64,000 nucleotides of DNA, from assembly GCF_001442615.1 (NCBI RefSeq), contig NZ_LMXN01000006.1, forward strand, positions 248,001 to 312,000, given 5' to 3'. The notes under the pieces are model-generated. The model did not search any database. It had not been told where the DNA came from and saw only the letters and a program-made list of their open reading frames with translations. This document shows positions 36,606 through 47,607 of the stretch, one piece after another; positions within the stretch are counted from its first letter, which is position 1, and each line of letters opens with the position of its first letter. Position numbers and translations under genes: made by a program. This stretch comes from Algoriphagus resistens (GTDB taxonomy: Bacteria; Bacteroidota; Bacteroidia; Cytophagales; Cyclobacteriaceae).

Positions 36606-36818
36606 ATGAGAATATTCAGTATAGTACTAATCGTAGCCGGAATTCTGATGCTTTTCAGCAGTAGTTTCTCTTTTACTACCAAAGAAAAAGTAATTGATGC
36701 CGGCCCGTTACAGGTAAGTGCGGATAAGAAGCGTGAAGTGAAATGGCCTACCTATGCAGGAGGAATTGTTATTGCAGCTGGGGTGGTTATGCTGGTAGTA
36801 AGCCAGAAAAAAAGGTAA
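36606..36818 (+). CDS. Small two-helix membrane protein of unknown function
   Basis: From ATG 36606, 70 residues: a first helix (MRIFSIVLIVAGILMLF), a polar part (TTKEKVIDAGPLQVSADKKREVKWP) and a second helix (YAGGIVIAAGVVMLVVSQKKR). Similar tiny proteins occur widely in Bacteroidota without a known job. The frame could be extended upstream to 36555, but the added residues are unlike a signal or helix. It stands alone between the permease and ppx. Confidence 0.7.
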   Translation: MRIFSIVLIVAGILMLFSSSFSFTTKEKVIDAGPLQVSADKKREVKWPTYAGGIVIAAGVVMLVVSQKKR

Positions 36819-36828
36819 ATTCCTGACT

Positions 36829-36836
36829 TATTTTTG
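36829..36836 (+). promoter_or_regulatory. -7 promoter element ahead of the Ppx/GppA gene
   Basis: TATTTTTG matches the Bacteroidota -7 consensus and lies 22 nt before the preferred start. No good -33 box is visible. Confidence 0.45.
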
Positions 36837-36858
36837 CCTTAACTAACCACTCTTGCTT

Positions 36859-37749
36859 TTGAAATTAGCCGCAGTAGATATTGGCTCCAATGCCATCAGG
36901 ATGCAGATCACCAGCGTGACCCAATACGAAGGAAAAATCAGTTTTAAGAAAGTAGAATACTTACGGTTCCCTTTGCGTCTGGGTCTGGATGTTTTTAATC
37001 ACCAAAAGATCTCTGACACCAACAGGAGAAAATTCATCAAATTGATGAAAGCTTTTAAGATACTTATTGATCTATATGAAGTCGATGATTACATGGCCTG
37101 CGCTACTTCAGCAATGAGGGAAAGCGTCAATGGAAAAGAAATAGTTTTTGAGGTAAAGGAAGAAATTGGCTTGAAAATCAACATTATAGATGGGAATAAG
37201 GAAGCGGAACTGATCAATAAATCCCTTAACAAGTTCTTTGACGAAAAGACCTACCTGCATATTGATGTGGGCGGGGGAAGTACAGAACTGAATATCTATA
37301 AGGACCGTGAAAAAATAGCTTCCAGATCATTTCAGATAGGCTCAGTCAGAGCGCTACAAGACCAGGTAGCTGTTCCTGTCTGGAATTCCATGGAGCGCTT
37401 TGTGCGCAAGCATTTAGAAAATTCCCATTCAGCCACTGCCATCGGAACCGGTGGAAACATTAACAAGATTTTTGAACTTTCCTTGCCCCGCAAAAATAAG
37501 CGCTACTTAGCCATTGAAAAAATCGCAGAAGTATTAAACCGCCTGGAATCGCTCACATTTGAAGAACGTGTAAATAAGCTAAACTTAAATTATGATCGCG
37601 CTGATGTGATAATTCCCGCCGGAAAGATTTATCTGCGGGTGATGCAGGCAGCAAAGTCAAAAAAAATGATTGTGCCCGACCTAGGACTGAAAGACGGTAT
37701 TATTCAAGTACTCTACGAACGTAACCTTGCAAAAAAGCCCCTTTTATAG
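36859..37749 (+). CDS. Ppx/GppA phosphatase family protein (exopolyphosphatase)
   Basis: About 296 residues of the ASKHA-fold Ppx/GppA family, which removes phosphate from polyphosphate or pppGpp. The phosphate-1 loop AAVDIGSNAIRMQI opens the protein, the middle holds YMACATSAMRES, and the second loop is IDVGGGSTELNIY. It has only the two core domains, lacking the C-terminal HD part of E. coli Ppx. There is no ATG at the start: TTG codons at 36853 and 36859 are both possible, and 36859 (MKLAAVDIGSN) fits relatives best. It converges with ppk1, so synthesis and breakdown of polyphosphate are encoded side by side. Confidence 0.88.
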   Translation: MKLAAVDIGSNAIRMQITSVTQYEGKISFKKVEYLRFPLRLGLDVFNHQKISDTNRRKFIKLMKAFKILIDLYEVDDYMACATSAMRESVNGKEIVFEVKEEIGLKINIIDGNKEAELINKSLNKFFDEKTYLHIDVGGGSTELNIYKDREKIASRSFQIGSVRALQDQVAVPVWNSMERFVRKHLENSHSATAIGTGGNINKIFELSLPRKNKRYLAIEKIAEVLNRLESLTFEERVNKLNLNYDRADVIIPAGKIYLRVMQAAKSKKMIVPDLGLKDGIIQVLYERNLAKKPLL

Positions 37750-37758
37750 GGGCCTTTT
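37731..37758. terminator. Terminator hairpin overlapping the Ppx gene stop codon
   Basis: The stem gcccc (37737-37741) and ggggc (37749-37753), flanked by A and T runs, has the gene's TAG stop in loop and stem. It lies only 8 nt from the end of the convergent ppk1 gene and may serve both. Confidence 0.65.
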
Positions 37759-37765
37759 CGTGTGT

Positions 37766-39889
37766 TTACTCTACCAGTTGAACCTGCATTACATTTCCTA
37801 CATCCAGATTGAAAAACTCACGGTGTACATTGAATTCAGGTTCATCTCCTATCGGCTGCTTTGCTAGGTAAGTGCCGTCTTCCTGCATCACATAAGAATT
37901 TACATTGTCTTTTAAGTTATAGGCAAGAATATTCATCAATTGCTTTTCGAGCAAAGGAGACTCAACTTTAAACAGCGCCTCCAATCTTTTATCAAAACTT
38001 CTTACCATCATATCTGCACTTCCGGCGTAAGTCTTGGAATCACCATTGTTATGAAAATAGTAGATTCTGGAATGCTCCAAGAAATCCCCCACAATAGATA
38101 GTACTTCAATATTTTCGCTCAATCCTATTCTTCCTGGCCTCAGGCAGCAGATACCACGAACGATCAATTTGATTGTTACACCGGACTGTGACGCACGGTA
38201 TAATGCATAGATTATCTCAGAATCTTCCAGAGAATTTACCTTAATGAAAACACCGCTAGGAAGGCCGTTTCTGGCATTTTCCGCTTCCTTCTCAATATAC
38301 TCGATCAACTGGTTCCGCATGTCCCGCGGGGCTGTGATCAGGTTTTGGTATTGAGATGGCATGGAGTGGCCTGTGATTACGTTGAAAAACTCTGACACAT
38401 CATTTGCCAAAACCTCATTCGTAGTCATTAAACCTATATCAGTATAAAGCCTTGCTGTATCTTCATTGTAATTGCCGGATCCCAGGTGGACATATCGCGT
38501 GATTTCTCCCCCATCCCTTCTTACAATCAAAAGAAGTTTGGTGTGGGTTTTCAAATGGGAAATCCCGTAAATCACAAAACACCCGGCTTTCTGCAGTTTC
38601 TTGGCTTCCCGGATATTGTTCTCCTCATCAAATCTGGCTTTAACTTCAAAAAGCACTGAAACATGCTTGCCATTTTCAGCAGCTTTAAGTAAAGCTTTGG
38701 TGATTCTGCTGTCCTTTGCCAATCTATAAATGGTCATTTTGATAGCCATCACATCCGGATCCTCTGATGCTTTCTCTACCAAATCCAAGATCGAATCAAT
38801 ATTATTGTACGGATGGTGCAGCAGTATGTCCTTCTCCTTCAATACGTCAAAAATATCAGCAATTCCTTCATCCTGATAAGAAAGCGGCTTTACAGGATCG
38901 GGAATTTGAGGCAGACGCTCCCGGAATTTCTTATTTCCTACAACCTGCCAGAGGCCGGTAAAATCCATCAGGCTGGATCTCTTTATCATAAATACAGAAT
39001 CCATTTTCAGATTCCATCTTTCTAAAAGTGAATTCAACATCCATTTACTATAGCCTTCTTCTATTTCGATTTTCACCACCCGACCACTTTTTCTTTCCAT
39101 CAATTTCCGCTTCACTTCTTCTAGAAAGTTAGCGTCCATATCTTCACTTTCTTCCAGCGTGAAATCACCATTTCTTGTGATTCTAAACAGACTTATACCT
39201 TCAATTTCCACATTCCTGAAAAGTGAAACAATGTTTTCCCGAATAACCTCTTCTATAGGGACAAGGAGCAGTGAATCCTCCCGTTCGATTTCAAAAAAAC
39301 GGGGGATATTGGCAGGAATCTGGACAAAACTCATCTTCCGCATATCCTGTCTGTCCCCGGGACTGGTGGTCACCACACCAAATACCAACAGCTTATTCAT
39401 CAGAATCGGAAATGTGCGATAACCATCGTACACCATCGGCGTGAGCATCGGGTAGATTGCTTTTACGAAGTAATCATGAACCTTCCCCTGCTCTTTCTCT
39501 GTCAGCTTGGAAATATTGCAGAGAATCACCCCCTGCTCCTGCAGCTCGGGCATTATTACTTGGGTAAAATGCTCATGTTGGGCAGAATGAAAAGCATGGC
39601 TTTCATTCATCAACTTCGCCTTGAAAGGCTCTTCTCTAAGCCCGGAATAATCAACCCGCTCCTTATCGTAATCCAGGTAATTATACAATGATCCAACCCG
39701 GATCATAAAAAACTCATCCAGATTAGAGGCTGTAATAGCAAGAAATTTAAGTTTTTCAAAAACACTGCGATGCGCTTTCTTAGACTGATCCAAGACACGC
39801 TCATTAAACTTTAACCAACTTAAATCCCTGCTTACCAGGTCACTCTGTTGTATAATCGTATCATATTTTTCTACAACTGCCAGTTTCAT
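37766..39889 (-). CDS. ppk1: Polyphosphate kinase 1
   Basis: About 707 residues from ATG 39889 (a TTG three codons upstream is less likely). PPK1 builds polyphosphate from ATP at the membrane face. The N-domain has SRDLSWLKFNERVLDQS, and the middle has IRVGSLYNYLDYD. The catalytic PLD-like domains hold HLKTHTKLLLIVRR, with the autophosphorylated histidine region, and YVHLGSGNYNEDTARLYTD. The length is normal. Together with Ppx next door and PPK2 at 22.8 kb it makes a full polyphosphate cycle. Confidence 0.96.
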   Translation of the reverse strand: MKLAVVEKYDTIIQQSDLVSRDLSWLKFNERVLDQSKKAHRSVFEKLKFLAITASNLDEFFMIRVGSLYNYLDYDKERVDYSGLREEPFKAKLMNESHAFHSAQHEHFTQVIMPELQEQGVILCNISKLTEKEQGKVHDYFVKAIYPMLTPMVYDGYRTFPILMNKLLVFGVVTTSPGDRQDMRKMSFVQIPANIPRFFEIEREDSLLLVPIEEVIRENIVSLFRNVEIEGISLFRITRNGDFTLEESEDMDANFLEEVKRKLMERKSGRVVKIEIEEGYSKWMLNSLLERWNLKMDSVFMIKRSSLMDFTGLWQVVGNKKFRERLPQIPDPVKPLSYQDEGIADIFDVLKEKDILLHHPYNNIDSILDLVEKASEDPDVMAIKMTIYRLAKDSRITKALLKAAENGKHVSVLFEVKARFDEENNIREAKKLQKAGCFVIYGISHLKTHTKLLLIVRRDGGEITRYVHLGSGNYNEDTARLYTDIGLMTTNEVLANDVSEFFNVITGHSMPSQYQNLITAPRDMRNQLIEYIEKEAENARNGLPSGVFIKVNSLEDSEIIYALYRASQSGVTIKLIVRGICCLRPGRIGLSENIEVLSIVGDFLEHSRIYYFHNNGDSKTYAGSADMMVRSFDKRLEALFKVESPLLEKQLMNILAYNLKDNVNSYVMQEDGTYLAKQPIGDEPEFNVHREFFNLDVGNVMQVQLVE

Positions 39890-39960
39890 TGCATTCAAAG
39901 TTAATAATAAGAGAGCAAGTTAAGCTTTGCTTACTTATTTTGGGTTTATCATTGTGTTAT

Positions 39961-39991
39961 CAATTAAAAAAGGGGCTGAAAAGCCCCTTTT
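39961..39991 (-). terminator. Rho-independent terminator after gyrB
   Basis: The arms aaaaggggct (39968-39977) and agcccctttt (39982-39991) form a hairpin that on the minus strand runs into TTTTTTAATT. It lies 7 nt past the gyrB stop. Confidence 0.88.
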
Positions 39992-39997
39992 GAATGA

Positions 39998-41974
<1,977 letters not shown>

Positions 41975-42124
41975 TCAAATTGGGTCTAAGAAGGTGATTT
42001 TATGTTCTTTTTTAGCAGTCGCAAGATAGGTAAAAAAAGTGACTCTACACAGCTTTCTGTGATACTCAGTTGCACAAAAAACCAGCTAAAAACCCTATCC
42101 GCTATTGTGATGGTTTACAGAGAG

Positions 42125-42496
42125 TTAATACTGGTTTGTACTCAACATCACCAGCGTACAGGCCTGCACTACCTGGATACCTGCGGATTTCGCCTTTTGA
42201 AAAAACAGGGGGTTCTCGGTTCCCGGATTGAAAATGATCCTTTTAGGAGATAGGCTGATCAAATAATCAATCCATTCTTCTTGGTTTGCAGGACCGATAT
42301 AAAGTGTAATTGTATGAATCTCTGGTAAATCAGGTTTACTGCGAAGATCCAGGATTTCTTTTCCAAAGACTTTACCTGATTTAATCCCAATTGGAATAAA
42401 AGGCAGAGCAGCATCAGCAAATCTTCCGGCAGCAAAATACGCATACCTGGAAGGATTCGTCGTTGCCCCTACTATCAAAGTGACTTTTTCAGACAT
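42125..42496 (-). CDS. CoA-binding domain protein (YccU-like)
   Basis: A 123-residue Rossmann-fold protein. SEKVTLIVGATTNPSRYAYF is the nucleotide loop, and SPKRIIFNPGTENPLFFQKA is the second signature of the small CoA-binding (YccU/YneT) family. Start ATG 42496 overlaps the upstream acyltransferase gene by 8 nt; ATG 42511 is an alternative. The coupling to two acyltransferase genes (42489-44272) may hint at acyl-CoA sensing, but this is inference. Confidence 0.85.
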   Translation of the reverse strand: MSEKVTLIVGATTNPSRYAYFAAGRFADAALPFIPIGIKSGKVFGKEILDLRSKPDLPEIHTITLYIGPANQEEWIDYLISLSPKRIIFNPGTENPLFFQKAKSAGIQVVQACTLVMLSTNQY

Positions 42497-43457
42497 CTCC
42501 TCTGCTTCCATAGATCTTATCCCGCTCAAATGTGTCCATATGTCTATGCTTTTTTGTTTCATAGATATCAGCTAAAGTGATCAGAATACCTGTCTCTTCC
42601 ACTTCTCCAAATTCATCATTCAGCGCTGTTCCAAAAGTCATCATGGTAGGCGAAAGATTCATATACGTATTGATCAACGGTGGAATATTCTCTCCGTAAG
42701 TCCGAATCCTTCCATTTAGCAATTTATAACCTTCTTTGTATTCCAATCCCTCAAATGGGTTACCTGCCTTGGGCAGATCTGTCTCATACCCCAGCTCCAG
42801 CTCTTTCTTTGGTTTGACCAATCCATCCCTATCGGGAAAATAGTAATGCATGAACATCAACAATAAATCTCTTGCCTCTCTACTAAAGTGGGGGTACATG
42901 GTCACTTTCCCAAAGAGATACTTGACATCGGGATTCATTAAAACTACTGCTCCCAGACCGTCCCAAAGGTTGTCTAGACTGAAAATTCCCTTCCGGTTAT
43001 CAAATGCAGGTTGGTATTTGGGCTGTACAAACGAGCGTCCCAGCTCTATTGTAAAGGGAATATAATCCTGGACAAACCGATCTGAAAAATCAAATAAATG
43101 GGTCGTAGAAAGATTTAGAGAACCGTCCTCTTGGACTGAATTTTTACAATTGATCAATCGATAACCAGCTACTATTTCCTCATCTACCGGGTTCCAGGTC
43201 ACCAGTTGCTCGTAGCAATTTTCACAGATATCATTCTCATCCAGATCCAGCTCTAACCCCGTCCCCCCTCCGGCGTTCCTAAATGTAAGTTCTCTCAATC
43301 TCCCAATCTCCCGAACGACATTCGGAGAATTATGAAAATTAACCAAATAAACCAGGTTGTCCCCATTGTTGGTATATCGTAAAAATCGATCCGGAACCAA
43401 TTCAGCTTTTAACAGCTCTTTATCAATTGCCGGAATTATGTCTGCTTCTTTATTCAT
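42489..43457 (-). CDS. GNAT-fold N-acyltransferase (OlsB/GlsB-like)
   Basis: A 322-residue protein with the acetyltransferase-like fold of OlsB/GlsB. NVVREIGRLRELTFRNAGGGTG, EIVAGYRLINCK and ELGRSFVQPKYQ are characteristic of the enzymes that attach a 3-hydroxy fatty acid to ornithine or glycine. The neighbour at 43454-44272, overlapping by 4 nt, is a PlsC-type O-acyltransferase. That is the two-step pair known from Bacteroides glycine-lipid synthesis (GlsB then GlsA). The amino-acid substrate cannot be told from sequence. It probably works at the inner membrane face. Confidence 0.8.
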   Translation of the reverse strand: MNKEADIIPAIDKELLKAELVPDRFLRYTNNGDNLVYLVNFHNSPNVVREIGRLRELTFRNAGGGTGLELDLDENDICENCYEQLVTWNPVDEEIVAGYRLINCKNSVQEDGSLNLSTTHLFDFSDRFVQDYIPFTIELGRSFVQPKYQPAFDNRKGIFSLDNLWDGLGAVVLMNPDVKYLFGKVTMYPHFSREARDLLLMFMHYYFPDRDGLVKPKKELELGYETDLPKAGNPFEGLEYKEGYKLLNGRIRTYGENIPPLINTYMNLSPTMMTFGTALNDEFGEVEETGILITLADIYETKKHRHMDTFERDKIYGSRGDV

Positions 43458-44272
43458 TCTTTTTTACCAAGTTCATAAACTATTCCCTTAATATGTTCCG
43501 CCCATTCCCCATCTGATTTTGAGGAATTTAGGCTTTCAACGGGAATCAGCTCACCTACGGTGATTACTACTTTTTGCCCTCTTTGCTTGTAGAGCTCATC
43601 TGCCAAATAGAACATCTCAATATTAGCCTGGATACCTATTTTCTTTCTCCAATGTGCCAAATTGTAAAAAAATTTAGAGTTTTTCCCGCCAATAAAACAA
43701 GGTAAGATATCTTTTTTGAATTTCTTGGCTTTAGTGACGAAGCTCTTTTTCCATGGCAAATCTCTGATTCCATCCTCACTTTTTCGGGAAACCAAGCCTG
43801 CCGGAAAAATCATAACCGCATAGGATCCCGCATATGCCTCATCAATCGCCGCCCAAGTGCCCAAAGAGTTTTTGCCATGTTTGTTGATAGGAATGAAAAG
43901 CGGAGAGAAATTTTTGAACTGCATCAAAAGATCATTGACCAAAAACCTCATGTCACTTCTTACCTTGCCTATAGCCTGCATCAGGGCAATCCCATCTATT
44001 CCTCCCAGTGGGTGGTTGGCAGCAATGATTATTCCCCCTGTTTTTGGAATCCGCTCTACTCCTTCCAAAACGATGTCAATCTCAAGCTCATCTATCAATG
44101 CATCCACGAATTCCAACCCTGACAGGTGTTGAATTTTCCCCACCACCTCATTCATCCATTCCTCATGGGTCACGCGTTTGATGTAGCTTAATACAAACCC
44201 GGGCATCCAGTTAAGAAGTTGCGGATTCTTGGATTTTATGGCCTTTTCTATGTCAATAATTTTCTCAGGCAT
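43454..44272 (-). CDS. PlsC-type lysophospholipid/amino-lipid O-acyltransferase (GlsA-like)
   Basis: A 272-residue acyltransferase. The block GGIIIAANHPLGGIDGIAL places His87 and Asp93 at the catalytic site, with NHPLGGID instead of the NHxxxxD of classical PlsC, as in the hemolysin/GlsA group. A second block, NKHGKNSLGTWAAIDEAY, and then MIFPAGLVSRKS fit the phosphate- and substrate-binding motifs. With the N-acyltransferase gene that overlaps it, it likely completes an amino-acid lipid by adding a second fatty acid. The promoter of this three-gene unit should lie in 44273-44400. Confidence 0.84.
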   Translation of the reverse strand: MPEKIIDIEKAIKSKNPQLLNWMPGFVLSYIKRVTHEEWMNEVVGKIQHLSGLEFVDALIDELEIDIVLEGVERIPKTGGIIIAANHPLGGIDGIALMQAIGKVRSDMRFLVNDLLMQFKNFSPLFIPINKHGKNSLGTWAAIDEAYAGSYAVMIFPAGLVSRKSEDGIRDLPWKKSFVTKAKKFKKDILPCFIGGKNSKFFYNLAHWRKKIGIQANIEMFYLADELYKQRGQKVVITVGELIPVESLNSSKSDGEWAEHIKGIVYELGKKE

Positions 44273-44871
44273 GCTGAATTTCGGGTGGACAATTTAAGGT
44301 TGATCACCAGGTGAAGCAGGTGTTCCTTTTCCAAAATAAAGCTAAAAGTACAAAAAAACAGGTTTTTGGAAGGAATAGCTGGCATAGATCTAAGTAGTCC
44401 ACTGAAAACCAACATACTTATTTTACTAAATTGATAATATGCTTTAAAGAACCGGTGCCAATTAGTGTCTGGATTTGAATTTTCCGCTTAAACTATTGCT
44501 TTTCCCATCCTAAATTTTATGCGTATGCCTTTACATGTTTACCCGTGAAACTGTAGGTATGGGTGAGAAAAATGTCATCTTCTCAAAATAGCTTGACATA
44601 AGTAGCTCAGTGTCCACGCTCAACTGACCTTCTTAATAGCAACAAACCCCAAGGGTTGTAACTTTTCATACCCCTTGAGAGTGCCTGGTTGAGCAGAGAA
44701 AAATAAGTATTCCAGCCACGAAAGGGACTAAATTAGATCCAAACAGAATTCCAATAGGTGCATTTACGCGGATATACATCAAATTTCAACCAGAATTTCT
44801 AAAACGGAAAATCACCTCCCCGGTTCGTTTCTCATTAATTCCCTATTTTTGCCCTTACTAATAGTATACTT
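44273..44871. other. 600-nt intergenic region with a -7 element
   Basis: A divergent control region between the acyltransferase operon and the methyltransferase gene. TATTTTTG at 44844-44851 is a good plus-strand -7 element, 20 nt before the ATG. No gene, tRNA or long repeat was seen in the rest. Confidence 0.5.
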
Positions 44872-45768
44872 ATGAGCGAATCCATCCTATCACTTTGCCC
44901 TGGACCATGGCAGGATTATGAACTTATTGACACTGGAGGATTTGAAAAATTGGAAAGGTTTGGTGAATTCATTCTTAGCAGACCCGAGCCTCAGGCGATC
45001 TGGGACAAAACGCTCCCTGAAAGTGAATGGCAAAATCTGGCACACGCACATTTTGCCAAAGAAAAAAGCAATCCTGAAAAGGGTAAATGGGAACAGCTAA
45101 AGAAGATGCCACATAATTGGGCGATAGCTTATTCGAACGCGGAAGGACTAAACCTGAAATTAAATCTTGCGCAGACTTCCTTCAAACATATCGGACTTTT
45201 CCCTGAGCAGGCTGTAAACTGGGATTACCTATACAAAACTATCAAGCGTTCACCGGTGGCAAAGCCAAAAGTTCTGAATCTTTTTGCCTATACTGGTGCT
45301 GCAAGTGTGGCCGCGAAAGCTGCCGGAGCTGATGTGACCCACCTTGATTCGGTAAAGCAGGTGGTAACTTGGTCAAGGCACAACATGGAATCCTCTGGCC
45401 AATCTGACATCAGATGGATGGTGGATGATGCAATGAAATTCATCAAGCGTGAAGCCAGACGTGGAAATACATACAATGGTATTATCCTGGATCCTCCCGC
45501 GTATGGTCGTGGTCCAGACGGGGAAAAGTGGGTCCTGGAAGAGCAGATCAATGAAATGCTGAAAGTGTGCGCGGAAATCCTAGACCCCAAAGACCATTTT
45601 CTTCTTCTCAACATGTACTCGCTGAGCTTCTCCTCGCTCATTGCTGCAAACCTGATCAACACCACTTTTAAAAATGTACAGAACGCAGAACATGGCGAAC
45701 TTTACCTTCAGGACAACCAAAGTAAAAAACTCCCACTTGGAATATTCTTCAGATTTTCAAGTTTTTGA
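44872..45768 (+). CDS. Class I SAM-dependent rRNA (cytosine) methyltransferase, RlmI-like
   Basis: A 298-residue methyltransferase. The SAM site VLNLFAYTGAASVAAKAAGADVTHLD and catalytic loop GIILDPPAYGRG are shared with the RlmI/Methyltrans_SAM group that modifies 23S rRNA cytosine. It lacks the N-terminal PUA domain of E. coli RlmI, as many Bacteroidota members do, so the exact target is uncertain. It is followed 15 nt later by an aminotransferase gene. Confidence 0.85.
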   Translation: MSESILSLCPGPWQDYELIDTGGFEKLERFGEFILSRPEPQAIWDKTLPESEWQNLAHAHFAKEKSNPEKGKWEQLKKMPHNWAIAYSNAEGLNLKLNLAQTSFKHIGLFPEQAVNWDYLYKTIKRSPVAKPKVLNLFAYTGAASVAAKAAGADVTHLDSVKQVVTWSRHNMESSGQSDIRWMVDDAMKFIKREARRGNTYNGIILDPPAYGRGPDGEKWVLEEQINEMLKVCAEILDPKDHFLLLNMYSLSFSSLIAANLINTTFKNVQNAEHGELYLQDNQSKKLPLGIFFRFSSF

Positions 45769-45782
45769 TTTAAACACCGACA

Positions 45783-46973
45783 ATGAATAACCGTCAGCTT
45801 TTTCTCCAACATTTAGCTCAAACTACAGATTTCCCTTTGATGATAGAAGTGGAAAAAGCGGAGGGAATCTATCTTTACGGTCCGAAAGGAGAGAAATACA
45901 TCGATCTGATCTCGGGAATCGGAGTGAGTAATGTAGGCCATAGACATCCAAAGGTCTTGAATGCTATTCAAGGGCAACTGGATAAATACCTTCATCTGAT
46001 GGTCTATGGAGAATACGTCCAAAGTCCACAGGCCCGGTTAGCCAAAGCAATTTGCGATACATTACCTGAATCACTTGACAATGCTTACTTAGTAAACAGT
46101 GGCAGTGAAGCTGTAGAAGGTGCATTAAAACTAGCTAAAAGATATACCGGAAAACCAAACTTGGTTTCATGCGTGAATGCATATCACGGAAGCTCACATG
46201 GAGCTTTGAGTGTCGGTGGAAATGAGATTTTCAAACAAGCCTATCGTCCATTACTGCCGGGAGTGAGTCATATCATGTATGGGGAGTTTTCAGACTTGGC
46301 AACTATCAATTCAGCTACTGCAGCTATACTAATCGAGACCATACAGGGCGAAGCTGGAATACGTGTTGCCACAAAGGAATATTTCCAGGCTTTGCGCAAG
46401 CGGTGCGACGAAACCGGAACGCTGTTGATTTTGGACGAGGTCCAGTGTGGATTTGGACGGACAGGGAAATTCTGGGCATTCGAGCATTTTGGAATTGTTC
46501 CGGATATCGTGGTGTGCGCCAAGGGAATGGGTGGAGGTATGCCAATCGGCGCATTCATCGCCAATAAAGAAGTAATGGGTGCATTCAAAAATAACCCCAT
46601 TCTTGGCCACATAACCACTTTTGGGGGGCATCCTGTAAGCTCAGCAGCTTCTCTTGCCACCATACAGGTACTACAAGAAGAGAAACTGATAGAAGAAGTA
46701 GATAAAAAAGCCAATTTATTCAAAACACTTTTAGTACATCCAAAAATCAGAAGCATTAGAAATAAAGGATTGCTGATGGCCGTGGAGTTCGAATCTTTCA
46801 ATGCCCTAAAGCCAATCATTGATTCAGCAATTAAACTCGGCGTGATCACAGATTGGTTTTTATTCTGCGACGATTCAATGCGGATCGCCCCTCCCCTAAC
46901 GATCAGTATCGAGCAAATTCATAATGCATGCGCAGTGATTCTACAGGCTATAGAAACGGTTGATCGTAAGTAA
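45783..46973 (+). CDS. Class III aminotransferase (acetylornithine/ornithine type)
   Basis: A 396-residue PLP enzyme of the ArgD/ornithine group. Clear parts are the N-terminal YIDLISGIGVSNVGHRHPKV, AYLVNSGSEAVEGALKLAKR (PLP phosphate loop) and LILDEVQCGFGRTGKFWAFE. Lys247 in VVCAKGMGGGMPIGAF is the Schiff-base lysine. The substrate could be acetylornithine, ornithine or another omega-amino acid. No arginine pathway genes are next to it, so it is not named argD here. Confidence 0.9.
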   Translation: MNNRQLFLQHLAQTTDFPLMIEVEKAEGIYLYGPKGEKYIDLISGIGVSNVGHRHPKVLNAIQGQLDKYLHLMVYGEYVQSPQARLAKAICDTLPESLDNAYLVNSGSEAVEGALKLAKRYTGKPNLVSCVNAYHGSSHGALSVGGNEIFKQAYRPLLPGVSHIMYGEFSDLATINSATAAILIETIQGEAGIRVATKEYFQALRKRCDETGTLLILDEVQCGFGRTGKFWAFEHFGIVPDIVVCAKGMGGGMPIGAFIANKEVMGAFKNNPILGHITTFGGHPVSSAASLATIQVLQEEKLIEEVDKKANLFKTLLVHPKIRSIRNKGLLMAVEFESFNALKPIIDSAIKLGVITDWFLFCDDSMRIAPPLTISIEQIHNACAVILQAIETVDRK

Positions 46974-47042
46974 ACCTTCTCATTTTTTTGATAGTCAGAA
47001 ACTTCTTTTCTTCCCATTGAGTTAAAATACAAAGTGAATTCC

Positions 47043-47462
47043 ATGAAAAATCAAGAAAAGAAGAACTATCCTATTGAGAAATCTGAAGACGAATACCGCA
47101 AGGAACTGGATGCTGATTCCTACCGTGTATTAAGAGAAAAAGGAACTGAAAGAGCCTTCTCAGGGGAATACTATCTGAATAAGGCAACAGGAATCTATGA
47201 ATGCAAAGCCTGTGGAAATGAGATTTTTCACTCTTCAAAAAAGTATGACAGCGGCTGTGGATGGCCAAGTTTCACCGAGCCGGTAAACCCAGATGCAATC
47301 GAGGTGCACATGGACTATTCACATGGTATGATCCGGGAAGAAATTTTATGCTCCAGTTGTGGCTCGCATTTGGGACATCGCTTTCCAGATGGGCCGACTG
47401 ACCAAGGTGGCATCAGATATTGCATTAATTCTGTAAGCCTGGACTTTAAAAACGGTCAATAA
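47043..47462 (+). CDS. msrB: Peptide-methionine (R)-S-oxide reductase MsrB
   Basis: A 139-residue MsrB from ATG 47043. Two zinc CxxC motifs, CKAC and CSSC, are present. The active site has YDSGCGWPSF, GSHLGHRFPDGP and the catalytic Cys127 in RYCINSVSLDF. It repairs methionine-R-sulfoxide in proteins, probably in the cytoplasm since no signal is seen. A GTG at 47034 would add only three residues. It ends at a strong terminator. Confidence 0.95.
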   Translation: MKNQEKKNYPIEKSEDEYRKELDADSYRVLREKGTERAFSGEYYLNKATGIYECKACGNEIFHSSKKYDSGCGWPSFTEPVNPDAIEVHMDYSHGMIREEILCSSCGSHLGHRFPDGPTDQGGIRYCINSVSLDFKNGQ

Positions 47463-47536
47463 GATTAAACCCTTGAGGTTTTGAATCCTTGGGAGGTTAG
47501 CGGCTATCTGCGGGTACGAGTTATGACTTTCAGAAG

Positions 47537-47572
47537 AAAGCCACTTGGATATGCGGTTCCAAGTGGCTTTTC
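47537..47572. terminator. Terminator between msrB and the DUF1080 gene
   Basis: The 13-nt perfect arms aaagccacttgga (47537-47549) and tccaagtggcttt (47558-47570) enclose an 8-nt loop and have A and T tracts outside. It lies between convergent genes and can work in both directions. Confidence 0.85.
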
Positions 47573-47607
47573 TACACCGTAGTTCGGATTAACTTAAGGT
47601 TGAAGGA

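Noticed and set aside
46268-46849. 193-codon minus-strand frame inside the class III aminotransferase gene
   Set aside because: Antisense shadow; the plus-strand gene has all PLP-enzyme motifs.
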